Positions 1 through 7,328 of a stretch of DNA of 64,000 nucleotides are shown piece by piece. The notes under the pieces are model-generated. The model was not told where the DNA came from. It was given only the letters and a program-made list of their open reading frames with translations, and made no database searches. How positions within the stretch are numbered: the stretch's first letter is position 1; every line of letters begins with the position of its first letter. Where the stretch lies: positions 19,291-83,290 of the forward strand of contig CABQLY010000007.1 in NCBI GenBank assembly GCA_902465155.1, in the 5' to 3' direction. Origin of the DNA: an uncultured Oscillospiraceae bacterium. Its GTDB lineage: Bacteria; Bacillota; Clostridia; Oscillospirales; Acutalibacteraceae. A program made the position numbers and the translations under genes.

Positions 1-413
1 CCTACGGCAGCCCCAAAGGTTTTGGCCGGATTTTTAAGTTCCTTATAGCCTTTATCTACATTTGCCCCAAAAAACGCCAGAATAATATCCGGCTCATAAT
101 TCTTTGCCGCACTAAAAAAGTCGGCCGGGGTGTGGGTTAAAAAGCCGCGCTCGTAATTTGCAACCTGCGCAATACCAAAGGTGGAACCGGGCCGAACGGC
201 GCAAAGCTTTTTCATAAATACATGTACATAATCTTTTTCGGTACAGCTGGCCGCCATACCGCAATCGTTTGTCCAACCAACCTTTGGTTTGGGGGAATGT
301 TTTGTAATAGAATTCCCCAAAAACAACACCTTAAAATTGCTGTTCCCGTAAATAAAAACATCGGTTTTGTTTTGGTTTTTGCTTGGTATAATATTTTCCT
401 GCAAATTTTTCAT
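1..413 (-). CDS. SGNH/GDSL-type hydrolase, N-terminal part (cut by window edge)
   Basis: The reading frame starts at an ATG at 413 behind the ribosome site AAAGGAG and stays open for 137 codons to the left edge, so the C-terminus is missing. It shows the SGNH block I motif FLGNSIT (Ser at about residue 35) and a later FFGANV stretch (residues 114-119) that fits the block III Gly-X-Asn. The spacing GW.ND.GMAAS.TEKDYVH after block I is typical of clostridial SGNH hydrolases that act as esterases or sugar-polymer deacetylases. There is no signal peptide at the start. The catalytic Asp-X-X-His lies outside the window. Family is fairly certain, substrate unknown. Confidence 0.75.
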   Translation of the reverse strand, partial: MKNLQENIIPSKNQNKTDVFIYGNSNFKVLFLGNSITKHSPKPKVGWTNDCGMAASCTEKDYVHVFMKKLCAVRPGSTFGIAQVANYERGFLTHTPADFFSAAKNYEPDIILAFFGANVDKGYKELKNPAKTFGAAV

Positions 414-529
414 TTTGTTTGCTCCTTTCAACAAAATTCGACCGTTTTCCCCTATTAACAAAAAATTAACTGGAAAAACAACAAATTTTGTGCTACAATA
501 AGGTATCTTATTTTTTAGGGGGGCTTTCA

Positions 530-1459
530 ATGTCTGAAAGCTATATTTTATACAATCCTTTAGCGGGAAACGGGCGCTGCGAAACCGCCGCGCGGCAGCT
601 GAAAAAAACCTTTTTACCGGGGGCAAGGCTGCAATCTATGGTAGAAATTAAAAGCTACAAAGAATTTTTTGCCGGCCTTCCGCAGGACGCAACCCTGGTA
701 ATTTGCGGGGGCGACGGCACCCTAAACCGTTTTGTGAATGATATTAACGGGGAACTGCCCCAAAACAAACTGCTGTACTACCCGGCCGGCAGCGGCAACG
801 ATTTTGCCCACGATGTTGGCTACCAAAAGGGCGATAAACCCTTTGAGGTTGCCCCCTACTTAAAAAACCTGCCGTTTGTAGAGGTAAACGGCTTAAAGCG
901 CCGGTTTATTAACGGCATTGGCTACGGTATTGACGGCTACTGCTGCGAGGTTGGCGACGAATTACGCAAAAAGTCGGATAAACCGGTAAACTACGGTGCC
1001 ATTGCCGTAAAGGGCCTGTTTTTTTACTACCACCCCACCAACGCCACCGTTACGGTAGACGGCGAGAGCCACGCGTTTAAAAATATGTGGCTGGCTCCTA
1101 CCATGAACGGCCGTTTTTACGGCGGCGGCATTATGCCAACCCCGGCGCAGGACCGTTTAAACCAAGAGCGCAGCCTTTCGGTTATGGCCATGTACGGAGC
1201 CGGGCGGCTAAAGACCTTAATGCGCTTTCCCTCGGTTTTTAAAGGGGAGCATGTTAAATTTACCGACATGGTGCAAATTTTTAAAGGCATGGATATTACC
1301 GTTCGGTTTGAGCGCCCAACCGCTTTGCAAATTGACGGTGAAACCGTACTGGGCGTTACCGAATACCGCGCGTACAGCTGCCGGGTAAACGCCGAGACTG
1401 CAGAGGAAGCCAAAACCGCCGAAACCGGGGCCGAAGTAAAAGTGCCCGCAACGGTTTAA
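530..1459 (+). CDS. Diacylglycerol kinase family lipid kinase (YegS/DgkB type)
   Basis: 309 aa. It carries the nucleotide-binding signature of the DAGK catalytic domain: NPLAGNGR at residues 9-16, GGDGT at 60-64 and PAGSGNDFA at 85-93. Proteins of this family phosphorylate diacylglycerol, sphingosine or similar lipids at the cytoplasmic membrane face. I start it at the ATG at 530, which follows a GGGGGG ribosome site, and not at an in-frame codon at 488 that has none. The C-terminus (about residues 295-309) is Glu/Ala-rich and probably unstructured. It converges on the aldose-epimerase-like gene and shares a bidirectional terminator with it. The exact lipid substrate cannot be told. Confidence 0.85.
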   Translation: MSESYILYNPLAGNGRCETAARQLKKTFLPGARLQSMVEIKSYKEFFAGLPQDATLVICGGDGTLNRFVNDINGELPQNKLLYYPAGSGNDFAHDVGYQKGDKPFEVAPYLKNLPFVEVNGLKRRFINGIGYGIDGYCCEVGDELRKKSDKPVNYGAIAVKGLFFYYHPTNATVTVDGESHAFKNMWLAPTMNGRFYGGGIMPTPAQDRLNQERSLSVMAMYGAGRLKTLMRFPSVFKGEHVKFTDMVQIFKGMDITVRFERPTALQIDGETVLGVTEYRAYSCRVNAETAEEAKTAETGAEVKVPATV

Positions 1460-1495
1460 AATAAAGCGGGTTTATAAAAGCTTAAAATTTTTAAG

Positions 1496-1526
1496 GGCCT
1501 TGCCGGCTGCGGCAAGGCCTGTTTTA
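1496..1526. terminator. Bidirectional intrinsic terminator
   Basis: A perfect 10-bp stem (1496-1505 with 1510-1519, loop GCTG) is followed by a T-rich tail on the plus strand and preceded by an A/T-rich run that gives a T tail on the minus strand. It lies between the convergent lipid kinase and aldose-epimerase-like genes and can serve both. Confidence 0.8.
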
Positions 1527-1547
1527 TTTGCAACAGCTTGGCTGCTG

Positions 1548-2399
1548 TTATTTTAATACGGTTATTTTGTGCGTGGCGGTGTATTCGGCGCCGGCCTCCA
1601 GCGCAATTATTCCCCTTTTTTCCTCCAGCTTGCCGGTACTGTCTACAAAATCCTGAACGCCGGCCCAAGGCTCTAAACAAATGTAACCGGCGCCAGGCTT
1701 GGTCCAAAGCAAAAAGTAATCTTTGCCCGGAAATTCTACCTGCACCTGCTGCCCGTTTAACCGGTTACGCAAAATGGCGCTGCGGCTTTTTAAATCTAAA
1801 AACACCAGCGCGTCTACCGCAAAGTAACCTGTTTTAAGGGCAATGCTGTTGCCGTTTTGCAAAACGGGCACCGTGTGGTAGGTTAAAAGGTTGCCGTCTA
1901 ATTCGTAGGCGTTTAGGGTTTCGTTGTTAGGAAAAACAACCTCGTAATTTTCTATGCCCTCCGGGCAGGCGTACGCCTCGTGCGAGCCAATTGAAAAATA
2001 CATTTTATTGTTGCCGCTGTTTTTTACGCGGTAGGTTACCGTAACCCCGTTTTCAAGCAGCGTGTAGGTTACAAAAAGGGCAAAATGAAACGGGTACTGC
2101 TTTAAGGTTTCGGGCGTGGCGGTAAAACAAAGCTCGGCCGAGTTTTTAGTTTGGTTTAAAACCTGAAAGGTTGCGTGGCGGGCAAAGCCGTGCTTTTGCA
2201 AAGTGTACTGCCGGCCGTTGTAGGTGTAGCAATCCCCTTTCAGCCCCCCGCAAATGGGAAATAGCAGCGGGGCTACGCCCGTCCAGTAAGCCGGGTCGGC
2301 CCCCCACAAAATGTTGCGCCCGTTACATTCAAATTCGCGCAGCTCGGCCCCAACCGGGCTAATAACCAGCCGTGCAGCGCCGTTTTTTAATTCTACCAT
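1548..2399 (-). CDS. Aldose 1-epimerase family protein (LacX-like)
   Basis: 283 aa, the normal length for the galactose-mutarotase-like fold. The order of motifs fits LacX-type epimerases: LLFPICGGL near residue 45, KHGFAR near 70, GSHEAYACP in the middle (the conserved His region), and a C-terminal CLEPWAG. Members interconvert sugar anomers or act on hexose-6-phosphates in the cytoplasm. The ATG at 2399 has only a weak GTGG ribosome site. The substrate cannot be assigned from sequence. Confidence 0.82.
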   Translation of the reverse strand: MVELKNGAARLVISPVGAELREFECNGRNILWGADPAYWTGVAPLLFPICGGLKGDCYTYNGRQYTLQKHGFARHATFQVLNQTKNSAELCFTATPETLKQYPFHFALFVTYTLLENGVTVTYRVKNSGNNKMYFSIGSHEAYACPEGIENYEVVFPNNETLNAYELDGNLLTYHTVPVLQNGNSIALKTGYFAVDALVFLDLKSRSAILRNRLNGQQVQVEFPGKDYFLLWTKPGAGYICLEPWAGVQDFVDSTGKLEEKRGIIALEAGAEYTATHKITVLK

Positions 2400-2471
2400 T
2401 TACAAAACACCACTTTTTTAAATAATTGCTTTTTAGCGTTGTACAACAGCCCAAAAAGCTTTTACTTTTAA

Positions 2472-2500
2472 AGTATACCACAGCAGATATGGAAAAACAA
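2472..2500 (-). promoter_or_regulatory. Promoter of the aldose-epimerase-like gene
   Basis: On the minus strand, TTGTTT (2495-2500) and TATACT (2472-2477) are separated by 17 bp, about 70 bp before the start codon of the aldose-epimerase-like gene. Confidence 0.6.
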
Positions 2501-2560
2501 GGAAAAAAACCGAACAATATGTAATTTTTAAAACAAAAAATTACCCGCCGGCGCTAAAGG

Positions 2561-3781
2561 TTAACCCTTAAAAAAGCCGGGGCTAAACGCTTTTGCCGCG
2601 CTGTTTAGGCAAGCGGCCCGCATAATGGCCTGCTCACCGTATTTTTCTCTAATTTTTAACATACTATCCTCAATTTTTTGCAGGCGTGCTGTTTCAACCG
2701 GCTCCCCAAACAGGCTTAGCTGCTGCTGCACCAGGCTTTCGGGGCTTAAATTGGCGGCACGCAGGCCAATTGCCCGAACCGGGGTGCTTTTAGGGTACCC
2801 GTTTTTAAAAAGGGCAAAGGCGTGTTTTGCCAAAATGGCCGAATTGTTTGTAAGCTCGGGCAAAGGGGCGGTAAGCTCGGCCCCCTCAAACGCCGGGTTT
2901 ACAACCGTAACGCCAACGCTGCCGGCCAACAGCCCGTACTGCCGCAGCTGCACCGCAACCTTTTCGGCAAAGCCAATTAAGGCGGCGTAAACCTCAGAGG
3001 GGGTGGTTAAATCCCGCTCGGCCGTTGCCGAACGGCTAACGCTTTTGGGCAGCGGCCGATTTTTGTAATCGGTTACGCTTTCACCGTCGGCCCCGTTGGC
3101 GGCGTTTTTTAGCTTAACGCCGTTTACCCCAAGCCGGGTGGTTAAGGCCTCCTTTGGGGCGTTGGCTAAATCGCCTACCGTAAAAATACCAAGCCCGTTT
3201 AACGCCTGCTTGGCTTTGCGGCCTACCATTAACAGCGCCTCGCACGGGAGCGGCCAAACCAGGCTTTTGTAATTTTCGCGGCTAATACAGGTAGTGGCGT
3301 CCGGCTTTTTTAAATCGGACCCCAATTTTGCAAAATATTTGCTAAAGCTAACCCCGCAGGAAACCGTTAAACGCAGCTCCCGCTTCATACGGCGGCGAAT
3401 ATCGTTTGCCACCTGCACCGCCCTTTTAAAATTCATGGCCGGGTCCGAAAGGTCTACCCAGCACTCGTCAATACCAAAACATTCTACTTTTTCGGAATAC
3501 TGGCTGTAAATGGCCCGCGCCGCCGCCGAAAGCGATTCGTACAGCTCAAAATCCGGCAAAACGGTAATCAGCTCCGGGCATTTGGCCTTGGCCGACCAAA
3601 CCGTTTCGGCCGTTTGAATTCCGTAGGCCTTTGCCGCCTCGTTTTTTGCCAGTACAATGCCGTGGCGCTTTTTGGTATCGCCGCACACCGCCAGCGGCAG
3701 CCCTTTTAGCGTAACATTTTTGGTTAGCGCGGCCGAGGCAAAAAAATTGTTTAAATCGCAATGTAAAATAATACGCTCCAT
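2561..3781 (-). CDS. dinB: Y-family DNA polymerase (DNA polymerase IV / DinB)
   Basis: 406 aa. N-terminal HCDLNNFFAS (metal-binding Asp9) and GIDECWVDLS (Asp105-Glu106) are the catalytic carboxylates of Y-family translesion polymerases, followed by SCGVSFSKYFAKLGSDLKKP and the helix-hairpin-helix and little-finger regions. It replicates across damaged bases with low fidelity. Start chosen at the ATG at 3781 behind GGAGAG; codons further upstream lie inside the regulatory region. A GAAC-N4-GTTC LexA box sits between the promoter and the gene, so SOS induction is expected. The C-terminus shows no clear beta-clamp peptide, although QQQLSLFG near residue 345 is a good clamp-binding candidate. Confidence 0.92.
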   Translation of the reverse strand: MERIILHCDLNNFFASAALTKNVTLKGLPLAVCGDTKKRHGIVLAKNEAAKAYGIQTAETVWSAKAKCPELITVLPDFELYESLSAAARAIYSQYSEKVECFGIDECWVDLSDPAMNFKRAVQVANDIRRRMKRELRLTVSCGVSFSKYFAKLGSDLKKPDATTCISRENYKSLVWPLPCEALLMVGRKAKQALNGLGIFTVGDLANAPKEALTTRLGVNGVKLKNAANGADGESVTDYKNRPLPKSVSRSATAERDLTTPSEVYAALIGFAEKVAVQLRQYGLLAGSVGVTVVNPAFEGAELTAPLPELTNNSAILAKHAFALFKNGYPKSTPVRAIGLRAANLSPESLVQQQLSLFGEPVETARLQKIEDSMLKIREKYGEQAIMRAACLNSAAKAFSPGFFKG

Positions 3782-3802
3782 TTTTCTCTCCGTTTTAAAA
3801 CA

Positions 3803-3814
3803 GAACATTTGTTC
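3803..3814 (-). promoter_or_regulatory. LexA/DinR (SOS) box
   Basis: The palindrome GAACATTTGTTC matches the Gram-positive LexA consensus GAAC-N4-GTTC exactly. It lies just downstream of the -10 element and upstream of the DNA polymerase IV start, the right place to block transcription. Confidence 0.85.
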
Positions 3815-3823
3815 TTTTTTAAT

Positions 3824-3852
3824 ATTATACTCCCCTTTTTAAACTTTTGCAA
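3824..3852 (-). promoter_or_regulatory. Promoter of DNA polymerase IV
   Basis: TTGCAA (3847-3852), a 17-bp spacer and a consensus TATAAT (3824-3829) on the minus strand, with the LexA box directly downstream. Confidence 0.8.
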
Positions 3853-3912
3853 CCCCAAAAAGCTGGAAACTGCAAATTTTTAAAAAGAACCGTTCAAACC
3901 GGCTAAGAGCGC

Positions 3913-3945
3913 AAAAAGCCCAAAGCACCGGGCGGCGCTTTGGGC
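3913..3945 (-). terminator. Terminator after the SanA/YdcF-like gene
   Basis: Nine-bp stem GCCCAAAGC/GCTTTGGGC (3918-3926 with 3937-3945) followed on the minus strand by TTTTT. It lies 158 bp beyond the stop codon of the SanA/YdcF-like gene. The remaining bases between 3853 and 4102 hold nothing else I can recognise. Confidence 0.7.
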
Positions 3946-4102
3946 GTAAAATCTTTTGTTTTTGTTTAAAACTTTACCTATTGTTAAGCTTAAGGTTTAC
4001 AAAAGCGCAAAAATCAATTAGCGGCACCGAAAGCAGGGTGCAATTTTTAAGGCAAATGCCGGGCTTTAAAATCACAGATTCAAAAAATCCGCAGCTTTTT
4101 TG

Positions 4103-4864
4103 TTATTCGTTTGGCTGCACCTGCATGGCCTTGCAAATGCGGGTAAAAGCGGCATCGTTTGTTACATTCCCGCTTTGCTGCAAAGAAACGGTTGTACCCG
4201 AATACGGCTTTTCCCGCAAAAAGGCCGTTGTTAAAAAATCTTTATTTCTGGCGGCAATTTCGCGCAGGTCCCGAAAAAGCTGACCCTTGTAATTGTTGCC
4301 GCTGGCCGCCACACCGCTAGCCGTTAGCCCTAAGGCCGAGGCCGTGTAAAGCGCGCGGTAAAGGTGGTAAGGCTGCGTTACAATAATTACGCTTTGGCAG
4401 CCATACTTGTTTTTTGCTAAATAAAGGCTGTCGTAAGTGCAGTAGCCCTCGTGATCCATAAAAACGGCGCTGCCGGGCACCCCCTGCTTCATGGCGTAGG
4501 CTTTCATTACGCCAACTTCGTTGTAGTCGTCCTCCCTGTGGTCGCCGCTAACAATTATTTTTTTAACCTTGCCGGCCTTGTAAAGGCTAACGGCAGTGTC
4601 TAACCGGTCTTGCAGCATTAAGCTTGGAGTGTAGCCGTGCACGCCGCAGCCGGGTACTAAAATGCAGTCGGCCGTTAAGCTTTCGGCTGCCTTTTTGGTT
4701 ACAATGCTTTTGCCGCCGCTGTACACCACGCAGGCGTTAAGCCCCAGTACCGCAATTAAAATTAAAATAACAAACAGCAATAAAAACCGGGCGGCCTTTT
4801 TAAAAATACCGCACCGCTTTTTAGGCAGTGCCTTTGGCGCCGCCATTGTAAAGTTCTTTTTCAT
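4103..4864 (-). CDS. SanA/YdcF-like membrane-anchored DUF218 protein
   Basis: 253 aa. One hydrophobic segment near residues 26-48 after a Lys-rich N-terminus suggests a signal anchor with the main domain outside the membrane. The domain has the DUF218 order: ILVPGCGV, then LQDRLDTAVSLYKAGKVKKIIVSGD broken by variable sequence, then AVFMDHEGYCTYDSLYLA and VTQPYHLYRALYTA. E. coli relatives SanA and YdcF affect envelope permeability; the reaction is not established. The gene sits downstream of cysteine synthase but behind its terminator, so it is probably transcribed on its own. Confidence 0.85.
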   Translation of the reverse strand: MKKNFTMAAPKALPKKRCGIFKKAARFLLLFVILILIAVLGLNACVVYSGGKSIVTKKAAESLTADCILVPGCGVHGYTPSLMLQDRLDTAVSLYKAGKVKKIIVSGDHREDDYNEVGVMKAYAMKQGVPGSAVFMDHEGYCTYDSLYLAKNKYGCQSVIIVTQPYHLYRALYTASALGLTASGVAASGNNYKGQLFRDLREIAARNKDFLTTAFLREKPYSGTTVSLQQSGNVTNDAAFTRICKAMQVQPNE

Positions 4865-4987
4865 AAAACGCCTGCACCACCTTAAAAGTTACTTGCTCAA
4901 TAAAAATGAATGTAATAATATTTTACCATAAATTTAAAAAATAGTACAGCGTTTTTTTGCGTAAATTTTGTGGAACTTTTTTTGCGC

Positions 4988-5016
4988 AAAAAAAGCCCCC
5001 GGCCAAAACCGGGAGC
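4988..5016 (-). terminator. Terminator of cysteine synthase gene
   Basis: GCTCCCGG/CCGGGGGC stem (5009-5016 with 4995-5002, one G-T pair) followed on the minus strand by seven T residues, 25 bp after the cysK stop codon. Confidence 0.85.
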
Positions 5017-5041
5017 TTTAAAGCTAAAACTTTTAAACCAA

Positions 5042-5971
5042 TTATTCGGCAAACATGGGGGTAGAAAGGTAACGCTCGCCGGTATCGGGCAGCAAAGCAA
5101 CAATGGTCTTGCCTTTATTCTCCGGTCGTTTTGCCAGCTGCGTTGCAGCAAATACCGCCGCGCCGCTGGAAATACCAACCAGCATGCCGTCCTCCCTTGC
5201 AAGGGCCTTGCCGGTGGCAAAGGCGTCCTCATTTTCTACCGGCAAAATTTCGTCGTAAATGCCGGTGTTTAAGGTTTTGGGCACAAAGCCGGCGCCAATG
5301 CCCTGAATTTTGTGCGGGCCGGGCGTGCCTTTAGAAAGCACCGGGGAGGTTGCCGGCTCTACCGCAACAATTTTTACATTGTGGTTTTTAGATTTTAAAA
5401 ATTCGCCCACGCCGGTTAGGGTGCCGCCGGTGCCAACGCCGGCCACAAAAATGTCTACCTTACCGTCGGTATCGGCCCAAATTTCCGGTCCGGTGGTTGC
5501 GCGGTGAATAGCCGGGTTGGCCGGGTTGGTAAACTGGCTGGGAATAAAGCTGTTTTCGGTTTCGGCGGCCAGCTGCTCGGCTTTTTCAATGGCCCCCTTC
5601 ATACCCTTGGCGCCCTCGGTTAAAACCAGCTGCGCCCCGTAGGCCTTTAGCAGGTTGCGGCGCTCTACGCTCATGGTTTCCGGCATGGTAAGAATAACCT
5701 TGTAGCCCCTTGCGGCCGCCACGCTGGCAAGCCCAATGCCGGTGTTGCCGCTGGTAGGCTCAATAATAACCGAGCCTTTTTTTAACAGGCCCTTTTGCTC
5801 GGCGTCATCTAACATGGCTTTGGCAATTCTGTCTTTTACGCTGCCGGCCGGATTAAAAAATTCTACCTTGGCTAAAACAGTGGCCTCCAGACCCCGATTT
5901 GCCGAATAGTTTTTTAACTTAACCAACGGAGTGGAACCAATTAGATCGGTAATTTGCTCGTAAACTTTCAT
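5042..5971 (-). CDS. cysK: Cysteine synthase A (O-acetylserine sulfhydrylase)
   Basis: 309 aa, the usual length. It makes cysteine from O-acetylserine and sulfide with pyridoxal phosphate. Seen in the sequence: NPAGSVKDR with the PLP-forming Lys46, the substrate loop TSGNTG at 73-78, the phosphate-binding GVGTGGTLTG and C-terminal SSGAA. Start chosen at the ATG at 5971 behind GAGGG; the longer in-frame extension would cover the promoter. It is a single-gene unit with its own promoter, an inverted repeat at the start of transcription that may be an operator, and its own terminator. Confidence 0.93.
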   Translation of the reverse strand: MKVYEQITDLIGSTPLVKLKNYSANRGLEATVLAKVEFFNPAGSVKDRIAKAMLDDAEQKGLLKKGSVIIEPTSGNTGIGLASVAAARGYKVILTMPETMSVERRNLLKAYGAQLVLTEGAKGMKGAIEKAEQLAAETENSFIPSQFTNPANPAIHRATTGPEIWADTDGKVDIFVAGVGTGGTLTGVGEFLKSKNHNVKIVAVEPATSPVLSKGTPGPHKIQGIGAGFVPKTLNTGIYDEILPVENEDAFATGKALAREDGMLVGISSGAAVFAATQLAKRPENKGKTIVALLPDTGERYLSTPMFAE

Positions 5972-6017
5972 TGTAATAACCCTCTTTATTTTTATTTTTC
6001 GGCCGGCGGCAAACTTG

Positions 6018-6044
6018 CCTACCAAACCTACTTGTTTTGTAGGC
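6018..6044 (-). promoter_or_regulatory. Candidate operator in the cysK leader
   Basis: Inverted repeats CCTAC/GTAGG (6027-6031 with 6039-6043) plus an extra CCTAC-like half-site at 6018-6022 lie directly after the -10 element. Sulfur-dependent regulators such as CymR act at this position in Firmicutes, but I do not recognise a specific consensus. Confidence 0.4.
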
Positions 6045-6047
6045 TTT

Positions 6048-6076
6048 ATTATAATACCAAATATTTCATTTGTCAA
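6048..6076 (-). promoter_or_regulatory. Promoter of cysK
   Basis: Perfect TTGACA (6071-6076) and TATAAT (6048-6053) with a 17-bp spacer on the minus strand. It is the strongest-looking promoter of this part of the window. Confidence 0.88.
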
Positions 6077-6104
6077 CCCCTTTTTTAAAATTTTTTAAAT
6101 TTTG

Positions 6105-6133
6105 TTGCAATGGCGGCCAATTTGTGGTAAAAT
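6105..6133 (+). promoter_or_regulatory. Promoter of the class I amidotransferase gene
   Basis: TTGCAA (6105-6110), 17-bp spacer, TAAAAT (6128-6133) on the plus strand, back to back with the cysK promoter. Transcription should begin near 6140, just before a terminator-like hairpin. Confidence 0.7.
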
Positions 6134-6150
6134 GCTGTTGTAAGAGCAAT

Positions 6151-6189
6151 GGCGCTCCCGCTTTTTCGGGGGCGCTGTTTGTTTATTGG
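6151..6189 (+). terminator. Leader hairpin resembling an intrinsic terminator (possible attenuator)
   Basis: GCGCTCCCG/CGGGGGCGC stem (6152-6160 with 6166-6174) is followed by TGTTTGTTTATT. It lies within the transcribed leader of the class I amidotransferase gene, about 10 bases after the expected start of transcription and 55 bases before the start codon. No gene upstream on this strand needs a terminator here. Confidence 0.55.
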
Positions 6190-6244
6190 TATTTACATAG
6201 GTATATTTAGCTTTGCTGCACAATAAAATTAGAGGTGTTATTTT

Positions 6245-6952
6245 ATGTTTCAACCTATTATTGGCGTTACCCCGCTTTACGACGCCGAGCGCTCCTCCTA
6301 CTGGATGCTGCCGGGATATTTTAAGGGGCTGCAGGCGGCCGGCTGCGCGCCAATTATGCTGCCCCTAACAACCAACGCACAAATTTTGCAGCAGCTGGCG
6401 CAAACCTGCAACGGCTTTTTGTTTACCGGCGGGCAGGATGTTGACCCCACTTTATACGGCGCTGAGCGCAAGCCCTACTGCGGCCCTGCCTGCCCCGAGC
6501 GTGACACCGCCGAACAGCAGCTTTTAAAGCTGGCGCTGCAGCAAAACAAACCGGTGCTTGGCATTTGCCGCGGAATTCAATTTTTAAACGCCGCTTTGGG
6601 CGGAACCCTGTACCAAGACCTTAACTCCGAATACGGCAGCGCGGTGGAGCACCACATGTCCCCGCCCTACGACCGTGCCGTGCACACCGTTACCCTGCTG
6701 CCAAACACCCCGCTGCGGCAGCTTTTGGGGGTAGAGGTTTTAGGGGTAAACAGCTACCACCACCAGGCCGTTAAAAAACTGGCGCCCGGCTTGCAGGCAG
6801 CTGCCCTTTCGCAAGACGGGTTAACCGAGGCCGTTTTTATGCCCGAGCAAAAATTTGTTTGGGCCGTACAGTGGCACCCGGAATTTTTTTATAAAACCGA
6901 CGACGCCAGCCTTAAAATTTTTAAAGCCCTTGCCAACGCCGCCCGGCCGTAA
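6245..6952 (+). CDS. Class I glutamine amidotransferase-like hydrolase (PuuD-type, peptidase C26)
   Basis: 235 aa. The nucleophile elbow GICRG (Cys108) and the downstream WHPE (His211, Glu213) form the Cys-His-Glu triad of peptidase C26, and FTGGQDVDP near 60-68 is typical of gamma-glutamyl-gamma-aminobutyrate hydrolases. Relatives cleave gamma-glutamyl amides in the cytoplasm. No polyamine or GABA genes are adjacent, so the real substrate is open. ATG at 6245 follows AGAGGTG. Its leader holds a terminator-like hairpin. Confidence 0.85.
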   Translation: MFQPIIGVTPLYDAERSSYWMLPGYFKGLQAAGCAPIMLPLTTNAQILQQLAQTCNGFLFTGGQDVDPTLYGAERKPYCGPACPERDTAEQQLLKLALQQNKPVLGICRGIQFLNAALGGTLYQDLNSEYGSAVEHHMSPPYDRAVHTVTLLPNTPLRQLLGVEVLGVNSYHHQAVKKLAPGLQAAALSQDGLTEAVFMPEQKFVWAVQWHPEFFYKTDDASLKIFKALANAARP

Positions 6953-6960
6953 AGCCGGCG

Positions 6961-7019
6961 GTACAGTCGGCCGTACAGGCGGCGGTACAGGCGGCGGTAC
7001 AGGCGGCGGTACCGACTGC
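6961..7019 (+). repeat. 12-bp tandem repeat
   Basis: About five head-to-tail copies of a 12-bp unit with consensus GTACAGGCGGCG directly after the amidotransferase stop codon. Three central copies are identical; the outer ones are diverged (GTACAGTCGGCC and GTACCGACTGC). Not coding on either strand as far as I can see. Confidence 0.85.
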
Positions 7020-7097
7020 AAATAAAACTGTTCTGCGGCGTTAAATTTTGCTGTTCCCCTTTGTTATTTTCCGCCCGTTTGAGCATAAATAGAACTT

Positions 7098-7146
7098 TTC
7101 CCCCAATTTTGCTAAAAGTTACACAAAATATTGGGGGAATTTTTTA
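7098..7146 (+). terminator. Intrinsic terminator after the amidotransferase gene
   Basis: A long stem built from TTCCCCCAAT (7098-7107) and ATTGGGGGAA (7130-7139), extended by AAAA/TTTT pairing, followed by seven T residues. Confidence 0.75.
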
Positions 7147-7175
7147 TGTTCAACCAAAAATTTAATGTAGATTTT

Positions 7176-7196
7176 GCATAGGCGCTATGCTATAAT
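7176..7196 (+). promoter_or_regulatory. Promoter and overlapping palindrome of the hydrogenase operon
   Basis: TGC-TATAAT (7188-7196) is an extended -10 promoter; no good -35 is visible at 17 bp. A perfect inverted repeat GCATAG-GCG-CTATGC (7176-7190) occupies the spacer and touches the -10, an ideal place for a repressor. It does not match the Rex consensus. Confidence 0.6.
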
Positions 7197-7202
7197 AGAT
7201 AT

Positions 7203-7320
7203 AACTGAAAACAGAATAGGCTGGCTAAGGGGGTAGCCCCGCACACCCAAAGGGCCGCACGCTTTTCGGGTAAGGCGCTTTTGCCGCTGTTTTTGTTAAT
7301 TTTTTAACTCTCTAAGGAGG
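7203..7320 (+). other. Untranslated leader of the hydrogenase operon
   Basis: About 120 transcribed bases with a small GGCTA/TAGCC hairpin near 7219-7240 and GC-rich segments that could pair. I do not recognise a known riboswitch class. It ends in a strong AAGGAGG ribosome site. Confidence 0.4.
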
Positions 7321-7328
7321 ATCTGCAA

